Source: Flaviramulus_B aquimarinus
GTDB lineage: Bacteria; Bacteroidota; Bacteroidia; Flavobacteriales; Flavobacteriaceae
NCBI RefSeq assembly: GCF_039543205.1
Contig: NZ_BAABJH010000001.1
Coordinates: forward strand, 186,001-250,000
Reading direction: 5' to 3'
DNA: 64,000 nt
The notes beneath the pieces were generated by a model. That model was not told the DNA's origin, did not search any database, and was given only the letters and a program-made list of their open reading frames with translations. Shown piece after piece: positions 1 through 8,419 of this stretch (its first letter is position 1; each line of letters starts with the position of its first letter). The translations under genes were made by a program, and so were the position numbers.

Positions 1-546
1 AAGAATTTTATACTTTTAAGTAAAAAGAATATCGTAAAAATTATTTCCAAAGGAAATGGTTCTTCTAGCCTTGGTATGTTTGGTATTGCTAATGAGAGTG
101 AACAATATCGTGTAAAAATACCAGAACTTAAAATAAACAATCAAGTATTTAAAAATGTTATAACCACAACTGGAAATGATAATAATTCTAGAATAGGGTC
201 TGATATTTTGAATTATGGAATTGTAACATTAAATTTCATAAAAAAGATGTTTTATTTTGAAGCTTTTAAATCGGTAAAAAACCTTAACAAAAAACTTTTT
301 GGTTTCTCACCAACTATTTCAAATAACAAACTCATTGTTGGATTTGTTTGGGACGATTTATTAAAAGACAAAATTCAATATGGTGATGAAATAATAGAAA
401 TTAATAACATAAACATTGAAAATACAGATATTTGCGATTTAATCAATAAAAAATCCGTGTTCAAAGAAAACAACACCTTAGAGCTGGTATTTAAAAATAG
501 TAAAGGTGAAAAAAATAAGCTCTTAGTTAAAAAACAATTTCGTTAG
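1..546 (+). CDS. Retropepsin-like aspartic protease with PDZ domain, C-terminal part
   Basis: The frame is open from the first base, so the gene starts before the window; the first internal ATG at 76 is probably not its start. The residues around RIGSDILNYGIVTLNF match the end of a retropepsin-like lobe (usual form: G-x-D-x-L, then a strand ending in a 'KKxxYF' pattern). They are followed by a PDZ-like segment (VGFVWDDLLKDKIQYGDEI, then EINNINI). Bacteroidota have many secreted or periplasmic proteins with this aspartyl protease plus PDZ layout. The catalytic D-T/S-G motif would lie upstream and is not visible, so activity cannot be judged. No terminator is obvious behind it. Confidence 0.7.
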   Translation, partial: KNFILLSKKNIVKIISKGNGSSSLGMFGIANESEQYRVKIPELKINNQVFKNVITTTGNDNNSRIGSDILNYGIVTLNFIKKMFYFEAFKSVKNLNKKLFGFSPTISNNKLIVGFVWDDLLKDKIQYGDEIIEINNINIENTDICDLINKKSVFKENNTLELVFKNSKGEKNKLLVKKQFR

Positions 547-699
547 AATACATATAAAACTTTCACAAACTTACTTAGCACTTTAATTAAAGAGTCTCAT
601 AAAAAAGCTTAACAATAAATAAGCCTAAGGTGTTGAAAGCTTAGAAATCATTACATTAAAATTAGATAATTCCATAAAATATCAGTCAATTCTTTTCAG

Positions 700-1839
700 T
701 TAAATAAACGCTTTTAACACCGCTATTACATAATCAACATCTTCTTTAGTATTATAAATACTAAATGAAAATCGAATTGAGGGTTTTTGTAAATCTTCAT
801 CACTCAAGATTTGAGATAACACGTGCGAATTTTGAGAACTACCACTTTGGCAAGCACTACCTTTTGAGCAAGCAATACCTTTTAAATCCAACTGAAACAA
901 TAACATAGCCGCTTTTTTAGGTGGTATAGGTAAACACACATTTACAAGCGTAAAGGTGCTCTTATTCAAATCTGCAGAATGACCATTAAAGGTAACTTCA
1001 GGAATATCAAATTTAATCTTATTGATAAAATATTGCTTCAATTCTTTAACATAAAGCTTCTCTTTATCAAGATTCTTATAAGCCATTTTAAGAGCCATTT
1101 CCAGCCCAACAATATTATGTATACTTTCAGTTCCTGCACGTAGTCCCCGCTCCTGATCTCCTCCAATAATTTGTGGTTTAAGCCCAGTGTTTTTTCTAAC
1201 AAAAGTAAAACCAACACCTTTTGGCCCATGAAATTTATGAGCGGATGCAGCTAAAAAATCAACTTTAATGTCTTGTAGATCCAAATTATAATGCCCAACA
1301 GATTGCACTGCATCACTATGAAATAAAGCATCATTGGCTTTGCATAAATCAGCTACACGCTTAATATTTAAAATATTTCCTATTTCATTGTTAATATGCA
1401 TTAAGCTTACAAGCGTTTTTTTATCTGCTTGCAACAAGGTCTCTAAATGCACATAATCTATATTGCCATGAGCATCCAAATTTACATAACTTAAAGAAAA
1501 TTTATGTGTCTTTTGGAGTTCCTCTATAGTGTGCAAAACAGCATGATGCTCAATTTTAGATGTAACAATATGAGAAACCTCCAAATCTTTAATAGCACTT
1601 TTTAACACTAAATTGTCAGCCTCGGTACCTCCAGAAGTAAAAATAATTTCACTCGCAGACACATTCAAACAACTTGCAATTGTTTTTCTTGATTGCTCTA
1701 TTAAAGATTTAGAAGACCTTCCAAAACTATGTGAAGATGAAGGGTTTCCGAAATTATATCTCATAACATCAGTTATAGCATCAATAACATCTTCACGCAT
1801 TTGTGTTGTCGCTGCATTATCAAAATAAACTGAATCCAT
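700..1839 (-). CDS. Cysteine desulfurase, NifS/IscS-type class V aminotransferase
   Basis: This PLP enzyme takes sulfur from cysteine as an enzyme persulfide for Fe-S clusters or tRNA thiolation. At 379 residues it has the family length. Visible features are the N-terminal YFDNAATT, the conserved His in KIEHHA near residue 99, the PLP lysine in SAHKFHGPKG (about K202), the RAGTE motif near 235, and the catalytic cysteine in ACSKGSAC (about C330) on the mobile loop. It stands alone, without iscU or suf genes beside it, so it may serve tRNA modification as well as clusters. A good two-part promoter lies 60 bp upstream. The subtype (IscS, NifS or a more specialised desulfurase) is not settled by sequence reading alone. 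Confidence 0.92.
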   Translation of the reverse strand: MDSVYFDNAATTQMREDVIDAITDVMRYNFGNPSSSHSFGRSSKSLIEQSRKTIASCLNVSASEIIFTSGGTEADNLVLKSAIKDLEVSHIVTSKIEHHAVLHTIEELQKTHKFSLSYVNLDAHGNIDYVHLETLLQADKKTLVSLMHINNEIGNILNIKRVADLCKANDALFHSDAVQSVGHYNLDLQDIKVDFLAASAHKFHGPKGVGFTFVRKNTGLKPQIIGGDQERGLRAGTESIHNIVGLEMALKMAYKNLDKEKLYVKELKQYFINKIKFDIPEVTFNGHSADLNKSTFTLVNVCLPIPPKKAAMLLFQLDLKGIACSKGSACQSGSSQNSHVLSQILSDEDLQKPSIRFSFSIYNTKEDVDYVIAVLKAFI

Positions 1840-1898
1840 AGTCTTCTTTTTGTTTTATAAAAGTATTGCAATTAAATAATTCAATGACTTATAAAGTC

Positions 1899-1928
1899 CA
1901 AAAATACTTGAAATAAAATTATTATCAA
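1899..1928 (-). promoter_or_regulatory. Promoter of the cysteine desulfurase gene
   Basis: Read on the minus strand, TTG (1928-1926) is followed after 19 bp by TATTTTTG (1906-1899). This matches the Bacteroidota housekeeping consensus TTG-N(about 19)-TAnnTTTG. It is 60 bp upstream of the start codon and is one of the two cleanest promoters in the window. Confidence 0.6.
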
Positions 1929-1956
1929 TAAGCTGCGTTATAAATAACAATTCTAT

Positions 1957-1964
1957 TATTTTTG
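1957..1964 (+). promoter_or_regulatory. Promoter -7 element of the calcium-repeat lipoprotein gene
   Basis: TATTTTTG fits TAnnTTTG and ends 17 bp before the ATG, giving a very short leader. No clear TTG is present at the usual distance upstream (the best match is CTG at 1933), so the -33 part is weak. Confidence 0.4.
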
Positions 1965-1981
1965 CTTAAAACCCAAATACA

Positions 1982-2884
1982 ATGCGTCAATTATTTTTTG
2001 TACTGATATTTCTGAGCTTAATTCCTCTTTATTCCTGTGATGATGGCGATATTATTAACATTGAATTAGATTTTGATGATACGTTTCAAGTATGTGGAAA
2101 TAACGATTTGGTTTTTTATAAAACTAAAGATGATCCATCTGAATCTTTATCTTTAAAAATTTCTGGACGCTCACTTGCTGAATTCCTTGAAGTAGGTGAT
2201 GACAATACTTATGAGGAAACAATCACGATAAATACTTCCAATCCTTTTAATTATAGAACATATAGTAACACCACTTTGCCGAGCAATTTATTTTGCAATG
2301 ATATCCCTAACTCAGAAGTTACTATAACACAAGATTTTGAAAGTACCGATGGATCAGCAATTATTAAAACAGTTCTTACTGAAGATGATGATGATGATGT
2401 TCCTGTAAATCTAGATATTGATAGCATGAACGATGATGACACCGACGGGGATGGCATACTAAATTATATTGACGCTGATGATGATGGCGATAATATTTTA
2501 ACTAAAAACGAAAACCCTGACCCAAATGGCGATGGTGATTTAAGTGATGCTCAAGATACCGATAATGATGGTATTCCTGATTATTTAGATGACGATGACG
2601 ATGGAGACGGTGTTAAAACCCGTGATGAAGAAAACGATTCGCAAGATCAAAACCCCGCTAATGATTTTACCGAAAGTGAAATAGCCGATTATTTAAATCC
2701 CGAGGTTTCAACTACTGTTACAGCAACAGCATACAGGGAGCATAGTATCTCGGAAACTTATGTGGTTACTTTAAATATTTCAAATTTCGATTTGACCTTA
2801 ATCTCATTAGATGAATTTGATTTTGGTGCTTTGGTGGACAGCGAATTATCTTCAACAAGAAAAGAAACCCCAGATTTTAATTAG
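1982..2884 (+). CDS. Lipoprotein with thrombospondin type 3-like calcium repeats
   Basis: The N-terminus is a lipoprotein signal ending in a lipobox-like LYSC with the acylated Cys at about residue 19. Residues about 150-205 hold Asp-rich repeats (DTDGDGILNYIDADDDGD, NPDPNGDGDLSD, DTDNDGIPDYLDDDDDGDG) of the thrombospondin type 3 kind that bind Ca2+. The flanking regions have no family I recognise. Flavobacterial proteins of this kind sit on the outer membrane and often have a peptidyl-prolyl isomerase or OmpA part, but neither is visible here. The 3' end overlaps the convergent Smr gene by 4 bp through the shared TTAG. Confidence 0.75.
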   Translation: MRQLFFVLIFLSLIPLYSCDDGDIINIELDFDDTFQVCGNNDLVFYKTKDDPSESLSLKISGRSLAEFLEVGDDNTYEETITINTSNPFNYRTYSNTTLPSNLFCNDIPNSEVTITQDFESTDGSAIIKTVLTEDDDDDVPVNLDIDSMNDDDTDGDGILNYIDADDDGDNILTKNENPDPNGDGDLSDAQDTDNDGIPDYLDDDDDGDGVKTRDEENDSQDQNPANDFTESEIADYLNPEVSTTVTATAYREHSISETYVVTLNISNFDLTLISLDEFDFGALVDSELSSTRKETPDFN

Positions 2885-3444
2885 TTAACAGCTATATTTT
2901 GATAAATATAAACCTCAGTAGCACCTAACCCATATTTTTGATAATTTGCATCATAGAACTTAACATTGGCATAACGGCCAAACAGGTATTCTAATTCCAT
3001 TTTAAGCACACCTTCACCTACACCATGAATAAACACTATTTTCGGTATGCGTTTAGCTATGGCAAAATCCAGTTGCCTTCTAGCAGTTTCCAATTGAAAC
3101 GTTAACATATCATGATTAGTCATTCCTCTTGAAGACCTAACGAGCTGATTAATATGTAAATCAACTTCCATAGTTGGCTCATACCGATCTTTTACTTTCT
3201 TGACTGCTTGTTTTTTTCTAGGTTTTTGTTCTTTTTCTGAAACAACTTCATTTAGGCTTGAGTTAGAAAATATATCCTTTTTAATGGACGCTTTTACATC
3301 TTTTTTAACCAACTCATTACTTTGGAAATCTATTAAAAAACCATCTTCTGTTTCAATAGAAACAGTATTTCCATTAATACTCTTTATAATTCCTGATAGG
3401 TCTTCATCTAAAACCAAAACATAATCATCTAACTCAAATGTCAT
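2881..3444 (-). CDS. Smr domain protein (MutS2 C-terminal-like)
   Basis: The first 60 residues form a small beta-rich region (MTFELDDYVLVLDEDLSG) similar to the N-terminal part of DUF2027-type proteins. The C-terminal 90 residues are a Smr domain, with EVDLHI in place of LDLHG near residue 95 and the second motif IHGVGEGVLK near 145. Smr domains bind or nick branched DNA or RNA; in bacteria some cleave mRNA of collided ribosomes. The gene is followed at its 3' side by a convergent lipoprotein gene with a 4 bp overlap. A two-helix membrane protein gene lies 2 bp upstream of its start, so the two are probably co-transcribed. Confidence 0.85.
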   Translation of the reverse strand: MTFELDDYVLVLDEDLSGIIKSINGNTVSIETEDGFLIDFQSNELVKKDVKASIKKDIFSNSSLNEVVSEKEQKPRKKQAVKKVKDRYEPTMEVDLHINQLVRSSRGMTNHDMLTFQLETARRQLDFAIAKRIPKIVFIHGVGEGVLKMELEYLFGRYANVKFYDANYQKYGLGATEVYIYQNIAVN

Positions 3445-3446
3445 AA

Positions 3447-3638
3447 TTACTCATTTTCGGAATTATCAAAATCTTCACTATCAGACTTACTAGGTATGGT
3501 TCTCGCTATTCTATAAACACCAATCATTAGCAAAACAATACCACCAATTAAAATATACTGGTTCTGGCCTGTTCCCGTTTTGGCATACATAGCCACAAAT
3601 GCCCCTATAATTATAAAAATATAATTTAAATATTTCAT
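3447..3638 (-). CDS. Small two-helix membrane protein
   Basis: This 63-residue protein has two hydrophobic segments (about residues 4-18 and 27-46) and an acidic, polar C-terminal tail. It belongs to no family I can name. It lies 2 bp in front of the Smr gene on the same strand, so the pair is likely one transcript. The coding assignment rests on the membrane pattern and tight spacing; function is unknown. Confidence 0.7.
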   Translation of the reverse strand: MKYLNYIFIIIGAFVAMYAKTGTGQNQYILIGGIVLLMIGVYRIARTIPSKSDSEDFDNSENE

Positions 3639-3779
3639 CTACTATTCGCTATAAATTTAAAAGACCAAATTACGCTAAAAATTAGATTATAAGAATTTAT
3701 TTTCAGGCTTAAAAAACAACAATATATCGACAAAATGCATTTATCAACGCTAAAAGGTGTGTTTTTGATAAAAAAACTA

Positions 3780-3787
3780 TATATTTG
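3780..3787 (+). promoter_or_regulatory. Promoter -7 element of the T9SS cargo gene
   Basis: TATATTTG is an exact TAnnTTTG match 32 bp before the preferred ATG at 3820. A TTG occurs only 12 bp upstream of it, which is too close for a standard -33 element. Confidence 0.45.
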
Positions 3788-3819
3788 CTTCCTATTAACA
3801 AGCTTATTTGTATTTCATT

Positions 3820-5754
3820 ATGAAAAACAAAACCCCAAATTTAAAATTGGCTATGTTTCTTATTAAAAATATTAGATTAACAAAAATACTGATCTCTGTA
3901 CTCTTTTGTTTCATTTTTATTGGCAAAAATTACAGTCAAGACTTATATGTTGATGATAATAGCTATTTGTATGCTAGGGATGTTGTTGTATTTGTAAATG
4001 ATGATATTAGACTTGAAACCGCAACATCTAATCTTTATTTTAGAGGTGATGCACAACTTATACAAAATACGGATACAAAAAATTCGGATGAAGGTGAATT
4101 ATCTATCTATCAAAACCAAACTACCGGTATTTATGAATATAATTACTTTTGTTCGCCAGTAGGTATTGCAGACACATCAACAAACACTAATGTAAACTTT
4201 AATGGTTCAAACATTCATGACCCTGCAAACCATAACGATTTAACAAACGTTAACACAACTGCTTACGCATACACAACTGCATTCAACGGAACAACTACAG
4301 AACTATCTAATTATTGGTTATTTACCCTACGAGATTCTGAGGGCTATTATGACTGGATTCAGATTTTTGATACTGGAACCGTAGAACCAGGCTATGGATA
4401 TACCCTAAAAGGAAGCCCTAATGCTAATAATGTTTTAGATTTTAGAGGACGTCCAAATAATGGTACCATAACTGTAAGCTGTGCTTTTGACGGTACAGAT
4501 GACCAACCATCTGGAACTCCAGATACTGCAGAGACATTAACAGGAAATCCATACCCATCATCTTTAGATTTGAAATTGTTTTTTGCAAATTCTGCAACTA
4601 ATCAATCGCGTTTAAGTGGAGAAATATTTTTTTGGGAACAAGCTGTCACTAATTCACATAACCTAGCCGCATATGAAGGAGGTTATGCTATTTACACACC
4701 AGGAGATCTTGGGGATTTAAATGATAATGGAACCTACTCGGTAGCGCCTTTTCAATTTTATAATGAACAAGGGGAAGGGCAAGGTAGTTCTACAAACACA
4801 GGTGCTGATTATAGTTTAAACAACTCTAGACGTTATGCTGCGGTTGGTCAAGGTTTTGTAATACAAAGTGTTGGCTTGGGTGGTGATGCCACTTTTGACA
4901 ACTCTATGCGCTTGGTATACATTCCTGAAGATTCCACAACTGGAGGTGATGGTGCTGTTTTTGCTAAAGATGACAAGAAAAAGGGTGAAAAACCAAAAAG
5001 AGAAACCATAGCAAAATCCCATAATGGTGTAGATTACAAATCTATTCTTGAAAACCCAACAGTTATTCCAGAAATAAGGATTCATACCCAAATAGATAAT
5101 ACTTTTTATAAAGAAAGTGTTATTGCGTTTAGGGAAAGCACACCAGATAATAATACTTTCAATCGTTTTTTCGACGGAGCCAATATAAATGGGTTAAATG
5201 ATGATGCGTATTTAATTTCTAGCGATAAAACTTTATCCATTAAATCCATTAATTATGATGAAACCACTAGGATACCATTAGGTCTAAAATCTTCAAAAGA
5301 CAACACAGAATATAGTATTAAAATTAACACTCTAAAAGATGTTCCTGAAAACGTTAACATATATGTATTTGATAACATTAATAACACATATACAGATATT
5401 AAAAACAATACTTTTGAAGTTACTTTAGATGAAGGCACTCATGATAAGCGTTTTGAAATTACTTTTAAACAGGAGAACACTTTATCAATTGAAAAAAATA
5501 ACTTTGTAGAATTTAATGTATTTCAAAATAACAGAATATCTCAATTAAAGATTTTAAATCCAAATAGTTTAAAAATCAATTCATTAAGCCTTTACGACAT
5601 TTCTGGAAAACAAGTTTTAATTGATCATATTTCTTCGGATAGAAGAAGGCGAATTTATTCTACAAAATCGCTTAGTGGTGGTATTTATGTTGTTAAAATA
5701 GACTTAGACAACAATCAAACATTTAGTAAAAAAATAGTTGTTAGCAATAATTAG
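3820..5754 (+). CDS. Secreted protein with T9SS type A sorting domain
   Basis: I prefer the ATG here to an in-frame TTG 12 bp upstream; a second ATG (3853) would give a cleaner signal peptide ending near NYSQ. The body of about 540 residues is Asn/Thr/Ser-rich with beta-strand character, like an adhesin or surface-layer protein, and I recognise no enzyme domain. The last 80 residues form a type A C-terminal domain: SLSLYDISGKQVL, then SLSGGIYVVKIDLDNN and FSKKIVV, the signal recognised by the type IX secretion system. A Lys-rich insert near residue 390 (DDKKKGEKPKRE) may be an exposed linker. Probably monocistronic and exported to the cell surface. Confidence 0.85.
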   Translation: MKNKTPNLKLAMFLIKNIRLTKILISVLFCFIFIGKNYSQDLYVDDNSYLYARDVVVFVNDDIRLETATSNLYFRGDAQLIQNTDTKNSDEGELSIYQNQTTGIYEYNYFCSPVGIADTSTNTNVNFNGSNIHDPANHNDLTNVNTTAYAYTTAFNGTTTELSNYWLFTLRDSEGYYDWIQIFDTGTVEPGYGYTLKGSPNANNVLDFRGRPNNGTITVSCAFDGTDDQPSGTPDTAETLTGNPYPSSLDLKLFFANSATNQSRLSGEIFFWEQAVTNSHNLAAYEGGYAIYTPGDLGDLNDNGTYSVAPFQFYNEQGEGQGSSTNTGADYSLNNSRRYAAVGQGFVIQSVGLGGDATFDNSMRLVYIPEDSTTGGDGAVFAKDDKKKGEKPKRETIAKSHNGVDYKSILENPTVIPEIRIHTQIDNTFYKESVIAFRESTPDNNTFNRFFDGANINGLNDDAYLISSDKTLSIKSINYDETTRIPLGLKSSKDNTEYSIKINTLKDVPENVNIYVFDNINNTYTDIKNNTFEVTLDEGTHDKRFEITFKQENTLSIEKNNFVEFNVFQNNRISQLKILNPNSLKINSLSLYDISGKQVLIDHISSDRRRRIYSTKSLSGGIYVVKIDLDNNQTFSKKIVVSNN

Positions 5755-5812
5755 TCAGGTCTTTATAGTTACTTTTTGTATTTTCGATTAATAATCTTTT
5801 TTTTCAAAATAT

Positions 5813-6088
5813 ATGGATGATTATATGCTACCCTGTATAAACAAAAAACTCTTTGGTGTAGAATGTATGGGTTGTGGATTACAACGCTCTATAGCTCTAA
5901 TTTTTCAAGGTGAATTTGTTGATGCTTTTTACATGTACCCAGCCATTTATAATTTAATTGTTCTTTTTCTTTATATTGGCATAAATATTTTCTTTAAATT
6001 TAAAAATTCAAATAAAGTAATTAGCATACTAGCAATTTTATCAGTGTCAACAATTGTAATAAGCTATATGATTAAACTAATCAATTAA
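5813..6088 (+). CDS. DUF2752 family membrane protein
   Basis: The N-terminal pattern CMGCGLQRSIALIFQGEF corresponds to the DUF2752 signature (C-x-G-C-G-L-x-R-A). It is followed by MYPAIYN and two membrane helices. Family length is about 90-130 residues; this one is 91. The Cys pair suggests metal or redox binding, but the function is not known. The next gene, a CCC-motif membrane protein, starts 10 bp downstream, and the two families are often neighbours in Flavobacteria. Confidence 0.85.
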   Translation: MDDYMLPCINKKLFGVECMGCGLQRSIALIFQGEFVDAFYMYPAIYNLIVLFLYIGINIFFKFKNSNKVISILAILSVSTIVISYMIKLIN

Positions 6089-6098
6089 AATTCATAAA

Positions 6099-6425
6099 AT
6101 GGAACAACAAAAACTCAATCCAACTATTGTTTACGTATTAGCCATAATAGGTCTTTTATGCTGCTGTTTTGGTGGTTTCGGAGCCCTACTTGCTGGTATT
6201 GCATTTTTTATAGCACACAGCAAATTAAACACGGTTAAACTTAATCCAGAAAATTATGAACCTACAAGTGTTAATTCTATGAATACAGCAAAAACAGTTG
6301 CATTGGTTATTCTAATAATTAACATATTATATTTAGTTTATACTATTTACCAAATTTCTAATGTAGGTTGGGACGAAATGATGAGACAATCCAAAGAAAT
6401 AATGGAACAATATCAAAATCAATAA
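6099..6425 (+). CDS. CCC-motif membrane protein
   Basis: The protein has two membrane helices (about 10-38 and 65-88). The first contains LLCCCFGGFGALLAGI, the CCC motif that names this Bacteroidota family, and the topology recalls CD225/DUF4190 small membrane proteins. It is co-directional with the DUF2752 gene 10 bp upstream and is followed by a strong terminator. Function is unknown; the Cys cluster could be palmitoylated or metal-binding, but that is speculation. Confidence 0.8.
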   Translation: MEQQKLNPTIVYVLAIIGLLCCCFGGFGALLAGIAFFIAHSKLNTVKLNPENYEPTSVNSMNTAKTVALVILIINILYLVYTIYQISNVGWDEMMRQSKEIMEQYQNQ

Positions 6426-6445
6426 CTATAACCACTTATAAAAGT

Positions 6446-6475
6446 AAAAAGAGCGACTATATAGTCGCTCTTTTT
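6446..6475. terminator. Bidirectional rho-independent terminator
   Basis: GAGCGACTAT at 6451-6460 pairs perfectly with ATAGTCGCTC at 6461-6470 (loop taken from the centre). The stem is flanked by AAAAA and TTTTT, so it can serve the CCC-motif gene on the plus strand and the converging ornithine aminotransferase gene on the minus strand. Confidence 0.9.
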
Positions 6476-6507
6476 ATATCATTTACTTTTGAAAAACTAT
6501 ACAAAAT

Positions 6508-7752
6508 TTATTTTTCGAATTGCTTTAAAGTCTTTACTATTATTGAAACACAATCCAACAACTGTATTTCAGTCATAACTAAAGGTGGCGCAAAACGAAT
6601 TATATTACCATGAGTTGGTTTTGCTAATAAACCATTATCGCGTAATGCTAAACAAATATTCCAAGCTGTATCACTTTCTTCATCATCATTGATTAAAATA
6701 GCATTTAGTAATCCTTTACCACGAACAAGATTCACAATATGACTTGTTTCAATATATTTGTTTAATTCGCTTCTAAAAAGATTTCCGAGTACAAAAGCAT
6801 TTTCAGCTAGGTTTTCATCTCTTACCACTTCAAGTGCCGCTATAGCTACCGCAGCCGCCACAGGGTTTCCACCAAAAGTACTCCCATGGTTTCCAGGTTT
6901 TATCACATTCATAACATGATTATTTGCCAATACAGCAGACACAGGATAAACACCACCACTTATCGCTTTTCCAAGAATTAAAACATCAGGTTTTACGTTT
7001 TCATGATCTACCGCCAGTAATTGTCCCGTACGTGCAATACCTGTTTGAACCTCATCGGCTATAAACAATACATTATATTGTTCACATAATGCTTTTGCTC
7101 TTGTTAAATAGTTTTCATCTGGCACATAAACTCCCGCTTCACCTTGAATAGGCTCTACTAAAAAACCACCAACATTAGGATGTTTTTTTAAAGCTTCCTC
7201 TAAAGCTTCTAAATTATTGTATGCTATCTTAATGAAACCATGAGTATAAGGTCCGAAATTTTTACGCGCCACTGGATCATTTGAAAACGAAATAATGGTT
7301 GTGGTTCGTCCATGGAAATTATTTTCGCAAACAATAATCTCTGCTTCATTCTTATGAATTCCTTTGACTTCATAGGCCCATTTTCTACAAAGCTTCAAAG
7401 CCGTTTCTACAGCTTCAGCACCTGTATTCATAGGTAAAAGTTTATCAAATCCGAAAAATTCGCATGCAAATTTCTCATATTTTCCAAGTACATCATTATA
7501 AAATGCTCTGGACGTTAAAGTTAATGTTTGTGCTTGGTGCACCATAGCATTAACAATTTTTGGGTGACAATGCCCTTGGTTTACAGCAGAGTAAGCAGAC
7601 AAAAAATCATAATATTGTTTTCCATCAACATCCCAAACATGTACACCTTCTCCCCTGCTTAAAACTACAGGTAATGGATGGTAATTGTGTGCACCATATT
7701 TGTTTTCTAAATCAATCGCTTGTTGCGAAGTTAACTGGTCTAAAACAGCCAT
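6508..7752 (-). CDS. rocD: Ornithine--oxo-acid aminotransferase
   Basis: This PLP enzyme moves the delta-amino group of ornithine to 2-oxoglutarate, giving glutamate semialdehyde and linking arginine breakdown with proline and glutamate. At 414 residues it has the family length. Motifs are NTGAEAVETALKLCRKW, the aromatic-stacking NNFHGRTT region, the cofactor Asp in FIADEVQTGIARTG, the PLP lysine in LILGKAISGGVYPVSAV, and the phosphate-binding HGSTFGGNPVA. The close fit to OAT distinguishes it from acetylornithine and GABA aminotransferases, which share the fold. It appears monocistronic. A pair of 10-bp-spaced direct repeats lies 37-53 bp upstream. Confidence 0.95.
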   Translation of the reverse strand: MAVLDQLTSQQAIDLENKYGAHNYHPLPVVLSRGEGVHVWDVDGKQYYDFLSAYSAVNQGHCHPKIVNAMVHQAQTLTLTSRAFYNDVLGKYEKFACEFFGFDKLLPMNTGAEAVETALKLCRKWAYEVKGIHKNEAEIIVCENNFHGRTTTIISFSNDPVARKNFGPYTHGFIKIAYNNLEALEEALKKHPNVGGFLVEPIQGEAGVYVPDENYLTRAKALCEQYNVLFIADEVQTGIARTGQLLAVDHENVKPDVLILGKAISGGVYPVSAVLANNHVMNVIKPGNHGSTFGGNPVAAAVAIAALEVVRDENLAENAFVLGNLFRSELNKYIETSHIVNLVRGKGLLNAILINDDEESDTAWNICLALRDNGLLAKPTHGNIIRFAPPLVMTEIQLLDCVSIIVKTLKQFEK

Positions 7753-7960
7753 TTTAAAAAAATTTAAGGTTTAATGCCTAAATAAAAGACACCGTTTAAC
7801 ACCGTATAGGTGCAAACTTTAATAATTAAATCTCGCTTAGCGAGTAAAATAACTATTCCTTCTGTACCTTTATTCTTTCGTAGAGTCGAAAAAGCAGCGT
7901 GGGAGAGAAATCATCCCTAGGAGCTACAAAGCTAATAAATATTAATTGCTTGAAAAAATC
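7753..7960. other. Intergenic region with direct repeats and a small palindrome
   Basis: This gap is the rocD upstream region and the downstream region of the DUF6768 gene. It contains ACACCGT twice (7789-7795 and 7799-7805, 10 bp apart) and a palindrome with arms CTCGCT (7832-7837) and AGCGAG (7839-7844). The latter could be a weak terminator for the DUF6768 transcript but lacks a clean T-run. No TAnnTTTG element was found for rocD, and no small gene is convincing. Confidence 0.4.
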
Positions 7961-8347
7961 TTATTCTGGAAGCCTTGCAGAAAGTGAAGACACTTGTAAC
8001 TCTAAACGTTTAATCTCTCGCATCAAAGCATTTTTATCCATTTGCATCCAAGCATAAAGTTTAATCATACCTCCAATTAATAAACAAACAAATCCAGCAG
8101 AGGCCCATTTGATCAATTCGTTAATTTCTTCAGTATGAAAAAATTGTACAATACAATATATCAACAACACAAAAACTACTAAGTTTACAATATTCATAGC
8201 AATTATCAACCACTTCATTTTTCCTTTAAATAAGCCTCTAAACATCCCAAAAAGATCTTGTTCGTCTAAATCATCATAAAACTTAGCTTCTTCTTCGGTT
8301 AATGTCTCTTTAATTAATTTGTCAATGTCTTTACTATTAGTTTTCAT
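7961..8347 (-). CDS. DUF6768 family membrane protein, partner of ECF sigma
   Basis: The N-terminal 55 residues are acidic and polar (DKLIKETLTEEEAKFYDDL). Two membrane helices follow (about 63-85 and 92-112), then a short amphipathic tail (REIKRLELQVSSLSARL) that could form a coiled coil. This is the DUF6768 pattern found behind ECF sigma factor genes in Flavobacteria. It lies 72 bp downstream of such a gene on the same strand. An anti-sigma-like role is inferred from context and topology; no zinc-binding anti-sigma motif is present. Confidence 0.8.
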   Translation of the reverse strand: MKTNSKDIDKLIKETLTEEEAKFYDDLDEQDLFGMFRGLFKGKMKWLIIAMNIVNLVVFVLLIYCIVQFFHTEEINELIKWASAGFVCLLIGGMIKLYAWMQMDKNALMREIKRLELQVSSLSARLPE

Positions 8348-8419
8348 TTGTTTCTTTTTTAATTATTAATTAATGTCAAATGTAATTCGTTATCAAAATC
8401 ATAGTAAAATTGATTGTTT

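Noticed and set aside
2380..2640. Tandem DNA repeat or CRISPR-like array
   Set aside because: The GAT-rich periodicity is the coding of Asp-rich calcium repeats; there are no equal repeats with unique spacers.
7832..7844. Palindrome CTCGCT/AGCGAG as a firm terminator
   Set aside because: The loop is one base and no T-run follows on either strand; it is left as a note within the intergenic entry.
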